Below, in pieces: positions 27,146 through 35,475 of a stretch of 64,000 nt of DNA. Made by a program: the position numbers and the translations under genes. Every line of letters begins with the position of its first letter. The first letter of the stretch is position 1. The notes below the pieces were generated by a model. The model was not told the DNA's origin. It saw only the letters and a program-made list of their open reading frames with translations, and did no database searches. The DNA comes from Acidimicrobium ferrooxidans DSM 10331 (GTDB taxonomy: Bacteria; Actinomycetota; Acidimicrobiia; Acidimicrobiales; Acidimicrobiaceae), in NCBI RefSeq assembly GCF_000023265.1, contig NC_013124.1, forward strand, positions 62,001 to 126,000, in the 5' to 3' direction.

Positions 27146-29083
27146 TCAGCCGGCTGACGGGGTTGGCCCCCCGCTGGCAGGACCGCCCGAAGCGGTCGTC
27201 GTCCACGTGATGGTCACGCTGGACCCAACCGGTGCCTGGGTCCCTGCGGCCGGCGACGTCGACTCGACCACCGCGGCAGCCGGAGGGTTCGGCTGCGAGA
27301 GTGTGTAGGTGAAGCCAGCGTTGGTCAGGTCTTGCTCTGCGGTGGCGACCGGATCGCCGACGACGTTCGGTACCGTCGCCTCGTTGCCCTGCGACACCAC
27401 CAACGCAACACTCGATCCCGGCGCCACCTTCGTCCCCGGAGCGGGGCTCGTCGAGATGACGTCACCATTCGGCACGCTCGAGCTTGCCTGGTACGTCACC
27501 GTACCAACAGCCAATTGGTCGGCCCCGAGCTTGTTGGACGCCGATGCGAGCGAGAGACCGACGACGTTCGGCACCGCGATCGAGCTCGGACCGTTGGAGA
27601 CGGTGAGGACGACGGTCGAACCGTGCGGGGCGGACGTCCCGCCAGTCGGCGACTCGGCGACCACGGTGCCCTGCGGCGCGCTCGCTGCCTGATAGTTGGT
27701 GGAGACGTTGAAGCCCAACGCGAGCAGCTTCGCCTCGGCTGTCGATGCGGTCTCACCGACGACCTTCGGTACCGTCACCGCCGCCGGTCCGCTCGAGACC
27801 ACGAGATCGACGGTGGAGCCCTTCTGAACCTTGGTGCCAGCCCGTGGCGATTCGGCGATGACGGTACCCGAGGAGGCCGAGGCCGCCCGGAACGACAGTG
27901 CACTTTGGAGGCCAAGGTTGGAGAGGACCTGCGCTGCGCCCTGCTCCTGGGAGCCGACGACGTTCGGGACGGCGACGCGAGGGAGCGGCGCTGCGACGTG
28001 ATGGTTCGAGCCGGCGAGCTTCGCGTACAGAAGGCCTCCTGCGAGTGCGAGCAGCACCACGATGACGAGTAGGATCCATGGCCAGCGCCGCCGCCGACGA
28101 GCTGTCTCGACCGGCGGCGTCACCGCCGGGATCGATGCCGTGTCCTCGACACGACTGAGCAACTGGGTCCGATCGCCAACGCCCTCGACCGCTCCGATCG
28201 CCATCGTGCGCTCGCCGAGCGCGGTCTGGGTGGTCGTCGTGCGCAGGGGACGGTGCTCGAGCACCCGCTGCAGATCGACACGCAGTGCCGTCGCGTCGGG
28301 GTAGCGCTGGTCGCGCTGCTTGGCGAGGCAGCGCATGACCACGGTCTCGAGTTCGGCACTCACCCGAGGGTTCACGTTCCGGAGCGGGGTGGGCGCCTCG
28401 GTGACGTGCTTGTAGGCGACGGCGATCGGTGTCTCACCGAGGAAGGGTGGCGTCCCGGTGAGCATCTCGTAGAGGACGATCCCGAGGGAGTAGATGTCGC
28501 TGCGTCCATCGAGATCCTCGCCACGGGCCTGCTCCGGCGAGATGTAGGTCGCGGTCCCGAGGACCGAGCCGGTCTGGGTCAGGTCCTCGTCGTTGGCGAC
28601 CGCACGTGCGATGCCGAAGTCGGCCACCTTCACGATGCCGTCCTCGGTGATGAGCACGTTGGAGGGCTTGATGTCGCGGTGGACGACCCCGTGGCGATGG
28701 GCGAAGGCGAGTGCGAGCGCGACGTCGGCGCCGATCGAGGCTGCTTGATCGGGGGGGACCACCCCGACCGTGCGGATGAGCTGCGCCAGCGTCTGACCGC
28801 TCACGAGCTCCATCGCGATGAAGTAGGTGCCGTTCGCGGGGCCCCAGTCGTAGACCGACACGATGTTCGGGTGCGACAGCGCCGCTGCCGACTGCGCCTC
28901 ACGCCGGAATCGCTCGACGAACGTCGGGTTCGTCGACAGCTCCGCGAAGAGCACCTTCAGCGCCACGAGGCGGTCGAGCAGGAGGTCTCGCGCTTCGTAG
29001 ACGTCGGCCATGCCCCCTCGGGCGATCTTCGCGATGGGCTGGTAGCGCGTCCCGAAGACTTGGAGCTGGACCTCTTCGGTCAT
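27146..29083 (-). CDS. pknB: PASTA-domain Ser/Thr protein kinase (PknB-type, four PASTA)
   Basis: The 645-aa transmembrane kinase has a glycine loop IARGGMADVYEA (20-31), Lys43 in VALKV, HRDIKPSN with Asp137, DFG at 155-157, and activation-loop Thr169/Thr171 in DLTQTGSVLGTATY, as in mycobacterial PknB. The juxtamembrane linker (about 280-333) is followed by one helix (WPWILLVIVVLLALAGGLLY, 334-353) and four extracellular PASTA repeats (about 368-635). PASTA domains bind muropeptides or lipid II. It is the last gene of the cell-wall signalling operon, 52 nt after the sister kinase. Its catalytic domain is practically identical to that of the sister kinase. The C-terminus is Gly/Pro/Ser-rich. 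Confidence 0.95.
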   Translation of the reverse strand: MTEEVQLQVFGTRYQPIAKIARGGMADVYEARDLLLDRLVALKVLFAELSTNPTFVERFRREAQSAAALSHPNIVSVYDWGPANGTYFIAMELVSGQTLAQLIRTVGVVPPDQAASIGADVALALAFAHRHGVVHRDIKPSNVLITEDGIVKVADFGIARAVANDEDLTQTGSVLGTATYISPEQARGEDLDGRSDIYSLGIVLYEMLTGTPPFLGETPIAVAYKHVTEAPTPLRNVNPRVSAELETVVMRCLAKQRDQRYPDATALRVDLQRVLEHRPLRTTTTQTALGERTMAIGAVEGVGDRTQLLSRVEDTASIPAVTPPVETARRRRRWPWILLVIVVLLALAGGLLYAKLAGSNHHVAAPLPRVAVPNVVGSQEQGAAQVLSNLGLQSALSFRAASASSGTVIAESPRAGTKVQKGSTVDLVVSSGPAAVTVPKVVGETASTAEAKLLALGFNVSTNYQAASAPQGTVVAESPTGGTSAPHGSTVVLTVSNGPSSIAVPNVVGLSLASASNKLGADQLAVGTVTYQASSSVPNGDVISTSPAPGTKVAPGSSVALVVSQGNEATVPNVVGDPVATAEQDLTNAGFTYTLSQPNPPAAAVVESTSPAAGTQAPVGSSVTITWTTTASGGPASGGPTPSAG

Positions 29084-30627
29084 GTCTGCCTGCCTTCATT
29101 CATCACAGAGGCACGCTCGGAGCGCGCATCTCCCGTCATGACGACCTCTTCCGCTTAGCGTGCGCCGTGGCGGTTGGTGCTGGCGCTCGCGCGATCACCA
29201 ATGTCACAGCTGATCCAGGGGCGACCTCGGTGCCCGCGGCCGGGCGCGATGCGAGCACGTCACCGCTCGGCACGGTGGTGCTCGTTTGGTAGGACACCGT
29301 CCCGAGGACGAGTTGGTGGGTTCCGAGGAGGTTCGAGGCGGCCGCGACGGAGAGGCCTTGGAGGGTCGGTACGACCACGCGAGGTGGTCCGGAAGAGACG
29401 ATGAGGTTGACGCGAGATCGTATCGCAACGGTGGTGTCGGCGGTGGGGCTGGTCGCGATGACCTCGCCGGGTGGCACGGTGGTGCTGGCCTCGGTCGTCA
29501 CGGTCCCGAGGACGAGTTGGTCGGCACCGAGGTCGTTGGAGGCTGCTGCCTCTGACATCCCACGAAGGCGCGGGACCGCGACGACCGCGACGGCCGTGAG
29601 GCGGCTTGCGATCACTCCGATCGCGACGCCGAGCCCGAGCACCACGACCAGCACGATCGCGAGCCACGGCCATCGGCGCGACCGTCGGGGCGGCGTTGTG
29701 GAGGCTGGCGAGCTCAGCAACTGCGTCCGATCGCCAACGCCCTCGACCGCTCCGATCGCCATCGTGCGCTCGCCGAGCGCGGTCTGGGTGGTCGTCGTGC
29801 GCAGGGGACGGTGCTCGAGCACCCGCTGCAGATCGACACGCAGTGCCGTCGCGTCGGGGTAGCGCTGGTCGCGCTGCTTGGCGAGGCAGCGCATGACCAC
29901 GGTCTCGAGCTCGGCACTCACCCGAGGGTTCACGTTCCGGAGCGGGGTCGGCGCCTCGGTGACGTGCTTGTAGGCGACGGCGATCGGTGTCTCACCGAGG
30001 AAGGGTGGCGTCCCGGTGAGCATCTCGTAGAGGACGATCCCGAGGGAGTAGATGTCGCTGCGTCCATCGAGATCCTCGCCACGGGCCTGCTCCGGCGAGA
30101 TGTAGGTCGCGGTCCCGAGGACCGAGCCGGTCTGGGTCAGGTCCTCGTCGTTGGCGACCGCGCGCGCGATGCCGAAGTCGGCCACCTTCACGATGCCGTC
30201 CTCGGTGATGAGCACGTTGGAGGGCTTGATGTCGCGGTGGACGACCCCGTGGCGATGGGCGAAGGCCAATGCGAGCGCGACGTCGGCGCCGATCGAGGCT
30301 GCCTGCTCGGGAGGGACGACCCCGACCGTGCGGATGAGCTGCGCCAGCGTCTGGCCGCTCACGAGCTCCATCGCGATGAAGTAGGTGCCGTTCGCGGGGC
30401 CCCAGTCGTAGACCGACACGATGTTCGGGTGCGACAGCGCCGCTGCCGACTGCGCCTCACGCCGGAATCGCTCGACGAACGTCGGGTTCGTCGACAGCTC
30501 CGCGAAGAGCACCTTGAGCGCTACGAGGCGGTCGAGCAGGAGATCTCGCGCCTCGTAGACGTCGGCCATGCCCCCTCGGGCGATCTTCGCGATGGGCTGG
30601 TAGCGCGTCCCGAAGACGTGGAGCTGG
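28158..30627 (-). repeat. Near-identical 0.9-kb direct repeat covering both kinase catalytic domains
   Basis: Copy A is 28158-29069 and copy B is 29716-30627, offset 1558 bp and about 912 bp long. Only scattered single-base differences are seen, and the encoded stretch of about 300 residues differs at one position (VVPPDQ against VVPPEQ). Similarity drops sharply at both ends, where the tails and the N-terminal extension differ. Confidence 0.92.
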
Positions 30628-30698
30628 CCGTCGCGTCGAGTTCGGCGTCCTCGGTCCCTGCGACCGAGCGAGAGGGGGGCGGTCGACTCGTCGGTCAT
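29136..30698 (-). CDS. PASTA-domain Ser/Thr protein kinase, paralogue with two PASTA (pknA position)
   Basis: The 520-aa kinase has a 27-residue basic N-terminal extension (RRDRGRRTRR) before VFGTRYQPIAKI. Its catalytic domain is identical to the neighbouring PknB except for one residue, including HRDIKPSN, DFG and the TQTGSV activation loop. One helix (WPWLAIVLVVVLGLGVAIGVI) precedes two PASTA-like repeats (RLRGMSEAAASNDL and TLQGLSVAAASNLL) and a basic KRKR tail. It occupies the place of pknA in the mycobacterial operon, but PknA has no PASTA domains, so it is better seen as a pknB duplicate. ATG 30698 overlaps the pbpA TGA (ATGA) and has GGGAGGGCAGGG upstream. Confidence 0.92.
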   Translation of the reverse strand: MTDESTAPLSLGRRDRGRRTRRDGQLHVFGTRYQPIAKIARGGMADVYEARDLLLDRLVALKVLFAELSTNPTFVERFRREAQSAAALSHPNIVSVYDWGPANGTYFIAMELVSGQTLAQLIRTVGVVPPEQAASIGADVALALAFAHRHGVVHRDIKPSNVLITEDGIVKVADFGIARAVANDEDLTQTGSVLGTATYISPEQARGEDLDGRSDIYSLGIVLYEMLTGTPPFLGETPIAVAYKHVTEAPTPLRNVNPRVSAELETVVMRCLAKQRDQRYPDATALRVDLQRVLEHRPLRTTTTQTALGERTMAIGAVEGVGDRTQLLSSPASTTPPRRSRRWPWLAIVLVVVLGLGVAIGVIASRLTAVAVVAVPRLRGMSEAAASNDLGADQLVLGTVTTEASTTVPPGEVIATSPTADTTVAIRSRVNLIVSSGPPRVVVPTLQGLSVAAASNLLGTHQLVLGTVSYQTSTTVPSGDVLASRPAAGTEVAPGSAVTLVIARAPAPTATAHAKRKRSS

Positions 30699-32176
30699 CC
30701 CTGCCCTCCCGTGATACCGAGCGCAGCTTCCAGCATCGCCTTGACGACCGGGCCCGCATACTGAGCCCCCGTCGGGTTCGCGGACAGCCCAGGCTGCTTG
30801 GGTACGACGACAGCGACGACGACGCGCGGGTTCTCGGCCGGAGCGAAGGCAACCATCCAGTTGTCCGATGCACCAAGGACCGAGGAGTGACTCGTCAACG
30901 TGGTCTGGGCCGTACCGGTCTTCGCAGCGATCTGGACACCTGGGATCTGGATGCCGACCGCCGTCCCGTAGCGGACGACGTCGATCATCAGCTGTGTGAC
31001 CTGTGCGGCCGTGGACGGACTGGTGGCGACCCTCCAAACGTGCGGGTGGTAGGCCGTGACGACCGCGTCTTGAGGATTGAGGACACGGTTGAGGACGTGC
31101 GGGGTCATGATGGCGCCGTGGTTGGCGATACCGGCTCCGACCAGCGCCATCTGCAAGAGGGTCGCGGTGACGTTGCCTTGGCCGATCGCGCTGAAGGCGA
31201 GCTGGGGGAGATTCTGCTTGAAGAACGATGCAGGTGGGAAGGTCGACGCAGCCGCTCCGGGCAGGTCGATCGGAGGAACCTGATTGAATCCGAAGGCCGT
31301 GGCCTCCTCGCTGAGCGCGGTCGCGCCGAGCTTGAGGCCGAGCTGCGCAAAGGCGGTGTCACACGACACAGGGAGCGTCTGGGTGAGCGTACCGCCACAG
31401 GACTCGTAGGCGTAATTGTGGAGTTCGTGCGTGGTCTCAGGCAAGGGGATCTGCGACACTGCAGGGAAGTTGATCAGGGCGAGTTTCGGGTCGTGGTCGA
31501 AGATTGCCGAGGTCGTCACCATCTTGAAGGTGGACCCAGGCGGATAGGCGCGCGAAATCGCCCGATCCAGGAGCGGATCACCCGGATTGGCGAGATCGGC
31601 CTTCCAGGCCGCGATCTCGGTCGTCGTCGACTGTGCCGCGAGCGGCGCAGGATCGTAGGTGGGGTTCGATGCAAGGGCGAGGATCGCACCGGTTCGGGGA
31701 TCGAGCGCGATGACCGCTCCCTTGAGTGACCCGAGCGCCTGGTACGCCGTGCGCTGGAGGCGCGAGTTGATGGTGGTGACGACCGAGTCGGTCTGCTCGC
31801 TCGACCCGAGGAGCTGCGAGATCGAGTCGGGTACCACCACGTGCGGGACGAGGTAGCGGTTGAGCTCGTACTCGAGGCCTGACAGGCCGTAGATGAGCGA
31901 GAAGTAGCCGGTGATGTCGCCGTAGAGTGATCCGGCCGGGTAGGTGCGCTGGTAGCTGTTGCCACCGGGAAGCGGCACGGACTCGGCCATGACCTGGCCA
32001 TCGGCGGTGAGGATCGGCCCTCGGTTCTCCGAGAAGATGCGCTGCATGCCCGCGGTGTTACCGGGCGCGTCGGCGAGCTTGGACGCCTGGACCACCTGGA
32101 GGTTGTTGAGCTGCACGAAGACCAAGGCAAAGGCGAGCAGCAGTACGAGCGTGACGATCCCGATGCGCCTACGCAT
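30695..32176 (-). CDS. pbpA: Class B penicillin-binding protein (PbpA-like transpeptidase)
   Basis: The 493-aa protein has one N-terminal helix (MRRRIGIVTLVLLLAFALVF) and a transpeptidase domain with PPGSTFK (Ser215), SCD at 271-273 and KTGTA near 408. It cross-links septal or lateral peptidoglycan outside the membrane, and in mycobacteria PbpA is controlled by PknB. The second motif, normally SxN (SCN in related PbpA), reads SCD here, which is unusual. ATG 32176 is used; it overlaps the pstP stop by 8 nt. No rodA/ftsW gene lies between pstP and pbpA, unlike the usual actinobacterial order. Confidence 0.93.
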   Translation of the reverse strand: MRRRIGIVTLVLLLAFALVFVQLNNLQVVQASKLADAPGNTAGMQRIFSENRGPILTADGQVMAESVPLPGGNSYQRTYPAGSLYGDITGYFSLIYGLSGLEYELNRYLVPHVVVPDSISQLLGSSEQTDSVVTTINSRLQRTAYQALGSLKGAVIALDPRTGAILALASNPTYDPAPLAAQSTTTEIAAWKADLANPGDPLLDRAISRAYPPGSTFKMVTTSAIFDHDPKLALINFPAVSQIPLPETTHELHNYAYESCGGTLTQTLPVSCDTAFAQLGLKLGATALSEEATAFGFNQVPPIDLPGAAASTFPPASFFKQNLPQLAFSAIGQGNVTATLLQMALVGAGIANHGAIMTPHVLNRVLNPQDAVVTAYHPHVWRVATSPSTAAQVTQLMIDVVRYGTAVGIQIPGVQIAAKTGTAQTTLTSHSSVLGASDNWMVAFAPAENPRVVVAVVVPKQPGLSANPTGAQYAGPVVKAMLEAALGITGGQG

Positions 32177-33440
32177 GCAGCACCTCCACCACGCCGAACG
32201 CGGCAAGGGATGCGTGCTGCTGCGCGGCCTCGCGTGTCAAGTTGGCGACGAGCGTCCTTGCCGCAGCCAGCGATCCCTCTTGGACGCCGTGGCCGAGCTG
32301 CAGGCGGAGCGCTGGCGTGAGCGCGCGCTGCTGGAGGGATGTCGTCTCGACGACCCGCGGGTGGAACCAGAGGATCCCTCCGATGCGTCCCCGCTCGATC
32401 ACGACGTGACCTGCGACGATGGTCACGATGTAGGAGTGGTCGTTGTAGAGCGCGACCACACCCACCACCACCGCCGCTACCGCGCCGAGTGCCACAATGA
32501 GGGCCGCGAGTCGGAGCGCCGAACGTATCCAGGTCGGACGTTCGGTCATCTGGGAGGGAAGAGGACGGGGGAGCTTGGTTGCGAGGGATGGGTCCTTCGG
32601 TGCCGACGACGATCGCCTCGTCCGGCCCGACGCAGCGCGGGAAGCCTCGGACACGACCGAGGTCGACGCTGTGTCCGCGGGGCGGGCGTGCGAGAGCTCG
32701 GACGTCGCGCCGAGTGCGCTCGAGGCTCCCGCCGGCACACCGTCTTCGTGCGCGCTGACGACGATCACCGAGACGTTGTCGGAGCCGCCGTGCTCGAGCG
32801 CCGCCTCGACCAACGCCGAGACGGCGTGCTCCGGGTCATCGTTACTGAGCAGGTGCGCGATCTCGGTCTCGGTGACCTCGTTGACGAGCCCGTCGGAACA
32901 GAGCAGCAGCGTGTCTCCCGGTCCGAGCGTGAGCTCGAAGTGGTCGGGTTCGACCCCTTCCACCACGCCGAGCACCTTCGTGAGGACGTGACGCGCCTGG
33001 TGGTGCTGAGCTTGCTGGCTTGTGATCGTCCCGGCATCGACCAGTTCCTGGACGAACGTGTGATCGTTCGTGATCTGACGGAGTTCGCCCGCGCGCAACA
33101 GGTACGCGCGTGAGTCGCCGACGTTGGCGAGATCGCAGCGCCCGTCGGGGTCGACGATCGCGAGGGTTGCAGTGGTGCCCATCCCCGCGAGCTCGGGTTC
33201 GTCCTGGGAGCGCTCGAAGATCGCGACGTTGGCGGCTCGCAGCGCGTCGACTGCGCTCGCTCCAGCGGCGACGGCGTCGGCGATGGCCCGGATCGCGATG
33301 GACGAGGCCACCTCACCTCCGACGTGGCCACCCATGCCGTCGGCGACGACGAAGGACCGGCCGTCGGCGGCGACGGCGTCTTGGTTGGACGAACGGACGC
33401 GGCCAGTATGGCTGGCGGCTGCCCAACGCAACTGCATCAC
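32169..33440 (-). CDS. pstP: PP2C-family Ser/Thr phosphatase
   Basis: The 423-aa protein has a cytoplasmic PP2C domain (about 1-235) with SNQDA, VADGMGGHVGGE, NVGDSRAYL, LLLCSDGL and GGSDNVSVIVV carrying the metal-binding Asp residues. A linker (235-300) leads to one membrane helix (about 303-325, LAALIVALGAVAAVVVGVVAL) and an extracellular domain of about 95 residues. It reverses phosphorylation by the two kinases of the operon. The start overlaps the fhaB stop (ATGA); the second Met (33437) is an equal candidate. Confidence 0.94.
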   Translation of the reverse strand: MMQLRWAAASHTGRVRSSNQDAVAADGRSFVVADGMGGHVGGEVASSIAIRAIADAVAAGASAVDALRAANVAIFERSQDEPELAGMGTTATLAIVDPDGRCDLANVGDSRAYLLRAGELRQITNDHTFVQELVDAGTITSQQAQHHQARHVLTKVLGVVEGVEPDHFELTLGPGDTLLLCSDGLVNEVTETEIAHLLSNDDPEHAVSALVEAALEHGGSDNVSVIVVSAHEDGVPAGASSALGATSELSHARPADTASTSVVSEASRAASGRTRRSSSAPKDPSLATKLPRPLPSQMTERPTWIRSALRLAALIVALGAVAAVVVGVVALYNDHSYIVTIVAGHVVIERGRIGGILWFHPRVVETTSLQQRALTPALRLQLGHGVQEGSLAAARTLVANLTREAAQQHASLAAFGVVEVLHA

Positions 33441-33949
33441 CCGACCACCCGAAAGGCGCTCTGGCCAACCTGGAGCACGTCGCCTCGCGTCACGCGCATC
33501 GAGCCTTCGACCCGCTCGCCGTTGACGAACGTCCCGTTCGTGGACCCGAGATCTCGGACGATGATCCGCCGTCCCTCCTTGACCACCTCGGCGTGGTGGC
33601 CCGAGACGAAGCGGTCGTCGGCGAGCGTGAGGTCGCAGGATGCATCACGGCCGATCGTCGCGGGGGTGGCGAGTTCCAGTCGACGTCCCTCCAGCGGCCC
33701 CGCCACCGCGAGCACGACGAGCGCCCCGGTCTTCGGACCGCCGCTCGGGGTGACTCGAGCTGCGGTCTGGTGGGCCTCTGCCTGGGCGCCCGAGCCCGCC
33801 GAGGCGACCACTGGCCGAGCATTCACGCTGGCCGGGGTGCGCTGGGCTCGACGCGTCTCGCGCCAGACGGCGCGCAGTGCGAACGCAAAGAAGATCCAGA
33901 TCACCACGATCAGGGCGTACTTCAGGATGGTCAGGAGGACGACGCTCAT
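33437..33949 (-). CDS. fhaB: Membrane-anchored FHA-domain protein (FhaB/FipA-like)
   Basis: The 170-aa protein has an N-terminal membrane helix (MSVVLLTILKYALIVVIWIFF), a linker, and a C-terminal FHA domain (about 90-168) with TIGRDASCDLTLADDRFVSGHHAEV and LGSTNGTFVNG. The Arg, Ser-x-x-His and Asn residues used for phosphothreonine binding are all present. In mycobacteria FhaB is bound by the PknB pathway and affects division. Start 33949 is 4 nt after the fhaA stop. Confidence 0.93.
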   Translation of the reverse strand: MSVVLLTILKYALIVVIWIFFAFALRAVWRETRRAQRTPASVNARPVVASAGSGAQAEAHQTAARVTPSGGPKTGALVVLAVAGPLEGRRLELATPATIGRDASCDLTLADDRFVSGHHAEVVKEGRRIIVRDLGSTNGTFVNGERVEGSMRVTRGDVLQVGQSAFRVVG

Positions 33950-33953
33950 GGAA

Positions 33954-34613
33954 TCAGCCGCGCTCCACTCGGACTTCGACCGCACCGAGACGGAGGACGT
34001 CGCCGGCCTGGAGTTCGGTCGGTCGAGCGACTCGCTCCCCGTTCACGAACGTCCCGTTGGTCGAGCCGAGGTCGGTCACCGTCGCGGTGCCTTCGGCGAT
34101 CGTGACCTCGGCGTGTCGACGAGAGACGCGGTTATCGTCGATGCGGACGTCGGCACCGCTCTGGCGCCCGATGATGTAGGACCCAGGTCCGAGCTCGACG
34201 GGTGCGCCGTCGGGCAGGATGAACCTCCACCGGTTGCGGTAGGTGGCGTCTTCGACGAAGGCCGTGTCGATGTAGAAGGTGCCGGCCTTGAGCTGGGGGT
34301 CGGCGTCGATGGTCAGCGCGATCGGCCCCAGGAGCTCGAAGCCGTTGTCGTCGACCGTCTCGCGCGCGAGCTCAGCGAGTTCCTCCTCCACGCGAGCTCG
34401 CAACGGCCCGAGCTCTTCGAGGTCAGAGGGTGCGAGCGCGACGACGATGCGGTTGGGAGCGATCTCAGAGCGAACCCCGATCCGCACGTCACGCTCGATC
34501 TCGCGCACCAAGCGTCGCCCGATCTCTGCCGGTTCGATCCCACGCGGCGCGCCCTTCGAGAAAATCGACTCGACCGCGCTCGCGATGCGACGCTCAAACT
34601 GTTCGAGTGCCAC
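33954..34613 (-). CDS. fhaA: DUF3662/FHA-domain protein (FhaA-like)
   Basis: The 219-aa protein has an N-terminal DUF3662 domain (about 1-115; ALEQFERRIASAVESIFSKG and EIGRRLVREIERD) and a C-terminal FHA domain (about 140-217) with YIIGRQSGADVRIDDNRVSRRHAEV and LGSTNGTFVNG. It lacks the long disordered linker of mycobacterial FhaA and is much shorter. It is the first gene of the operon and probably reads kinase phosphorylation to control peptidoglycan precursor export. GTG 34613 is chosen from the family N-terminus; TATAGT just upstream suggests a leaderless or nearly leaderless start. Confidence 0.92.
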   Translation of the reverse strand: MALEQFERRIASAVESIFSKGAPRGIEPAEIGRRLVREIERDVRIGVRSEIAPNRIVVALAPSDLEELGPLRARVEEELAELARETVDDNGFELLGPIALTIDADPQLKAGTFYIDTAFVEDATYRNRWRFILPDGAPVELGPGSYIIGRQSGADVRIDDNRVSRRHAEVTIAEGTATVTDLGSTNGTFVNGERVARPTELQAGDVLRLGAVEVRVERG

Positions 34614-34622
34614 CCCACCTGC

Positions 34623-34628
34623 ACTATA
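34623..34628 (-). promoter_or_regulatory. -10 hexamer TATAGT for the fhaA-pknB operon
   Basis: TATAGT on the minus strand lies 9 nt before GTG 34613, so transcription would begin at or within about 3 nt of the start codon. It is the best -10 in the 100-bp gap between fhaA and tRNA-Leu. Confidence 0.55.
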
Positions 34629-34721
34629 CCGAGCCCACCCGCGTACCCACTTAGGAATCCCCAGGGAGCTGGCGCGCCTGCACACGCGCGTGAGCTCCCT
34701 CGCTAAGCTCTTGGCGCTCCC

Positions 34722-34805
34722 GGGCGAGTGGCGGAATTGGTAGACGCGCAGGATTCAGGTTCCTGTGAGGGCAACCTCGTGGGGGTTCAAGTCCCCCCTC
34801 GCCCA
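34722..34805 (+). tRNA. tRNA-Leu (CAG)
   Basis: The acceptor stem GGGCGAG pairs with CTCGCCC (34798-34804). The anticodon arm CAGGA-TTCAGGT-TCCTG gives anticodon CAG, there is a long variable arm, and the T-arm is GGGGG-TTCAAGT-CCCCC. Only part of the CCA end is encoded (ACC follows). Position beside fhaA matches leuT in mycobacteria. Confidence 0.96.
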
Positions 34806-34926
34806 CCGCATCGGCTCTCTGGCATGGGCGTCGGTCGACGGATTGGGCATCGCCGCGGTCGCGCGTGTGCGAAGCTGAAAGCAACCCGAGGAGGGCGGCA
34901 TCGGAACTGTCACGCTCGCAGCCCTG

Positions 34927-35475
34927 GTGGTGGCGACGTCCTTCGTCGGGGAGCTGCCCGACAAGACGATGATCGCGGCGGTGATCCTCGGCCGGCGTCA
35001 CCACCCGACGAAGGTCGTCGGCGCGGCCGTGCTCGGTCTCGGCGCCCAGGCCGCGATCGCCGTGACCCTCGCAACCGTGGCCCGACGCCTGCTCAAGGCC
35101 TCGGTGGTCCATCAGGTCTCCGGTGCGATCTTGCTCGTGGTTGCGGCCGTGCTCGTGTGGGTGGCGCTTCGGGCCAAGGAGGACGCTGGCGACACCATCA
35201 CGCCGAACCGCCCCTTCTGGCAGCTCGTCGGCGTGTTCTTCCTCGCTGAACTCGGTGATGTGACCCAAGCAACCACGGCTGGCTTCGCGCTGTCGTCGTC
35301 GGAGCCCGTCGTGGTCGCCGTTGCGGCGACGGCCGGCATGACGCTCGCGATTGCGATCGGCGCTACCGCGTCCTCAGCGCTCAGTCGCATTCCCGAGCGC
35401 GCGATCTGGGCGAGCGCCGCCGCCATCCTCATCCTCTTGGGCGTCGGCGAGCTCACCGGCGTTCTCATCCTCTAG
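34927..35475 (+). CDS. TMEM165/Gdt1-family (UPF0016) cation transporter
   Basis: The protein has two homologous halves of three helices each. The family motif E-x-G-D-(K/R)-(T/S) appears as ELPDKT at the N-terminus and ELGDVT (about 103-108) in the second half. Bacterial members export Mn2+ or exchange Ca2+/Mn2+ for H+. GTG 34927 leaves only about 8 residues before the first motif. GAGGAGGG (34888-34894) instead stands 5 nt before an in-frame ATC at 34900, which would give the usual N-terminal length. The coordinates follow the first conventional start. The 3' end overlaps paaZ by 11 bp, tail to tail. Confidence 0.85.
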   Translation: MVATSFVGELPDKTMIAAVILGRRHHPTKVVGAAVLGLGAQAAIAVTLATVARRLLKASVVHQVSGAILLVVAAVLVWVALRAKEDAGDTITPNRPFWQLVGVFFLAELGDVTQATTAGFALSSSEPVVVAVAATAGMTLAIAIGATASSALSRIPERAIWASAAAILILLGVGELTGVLIL

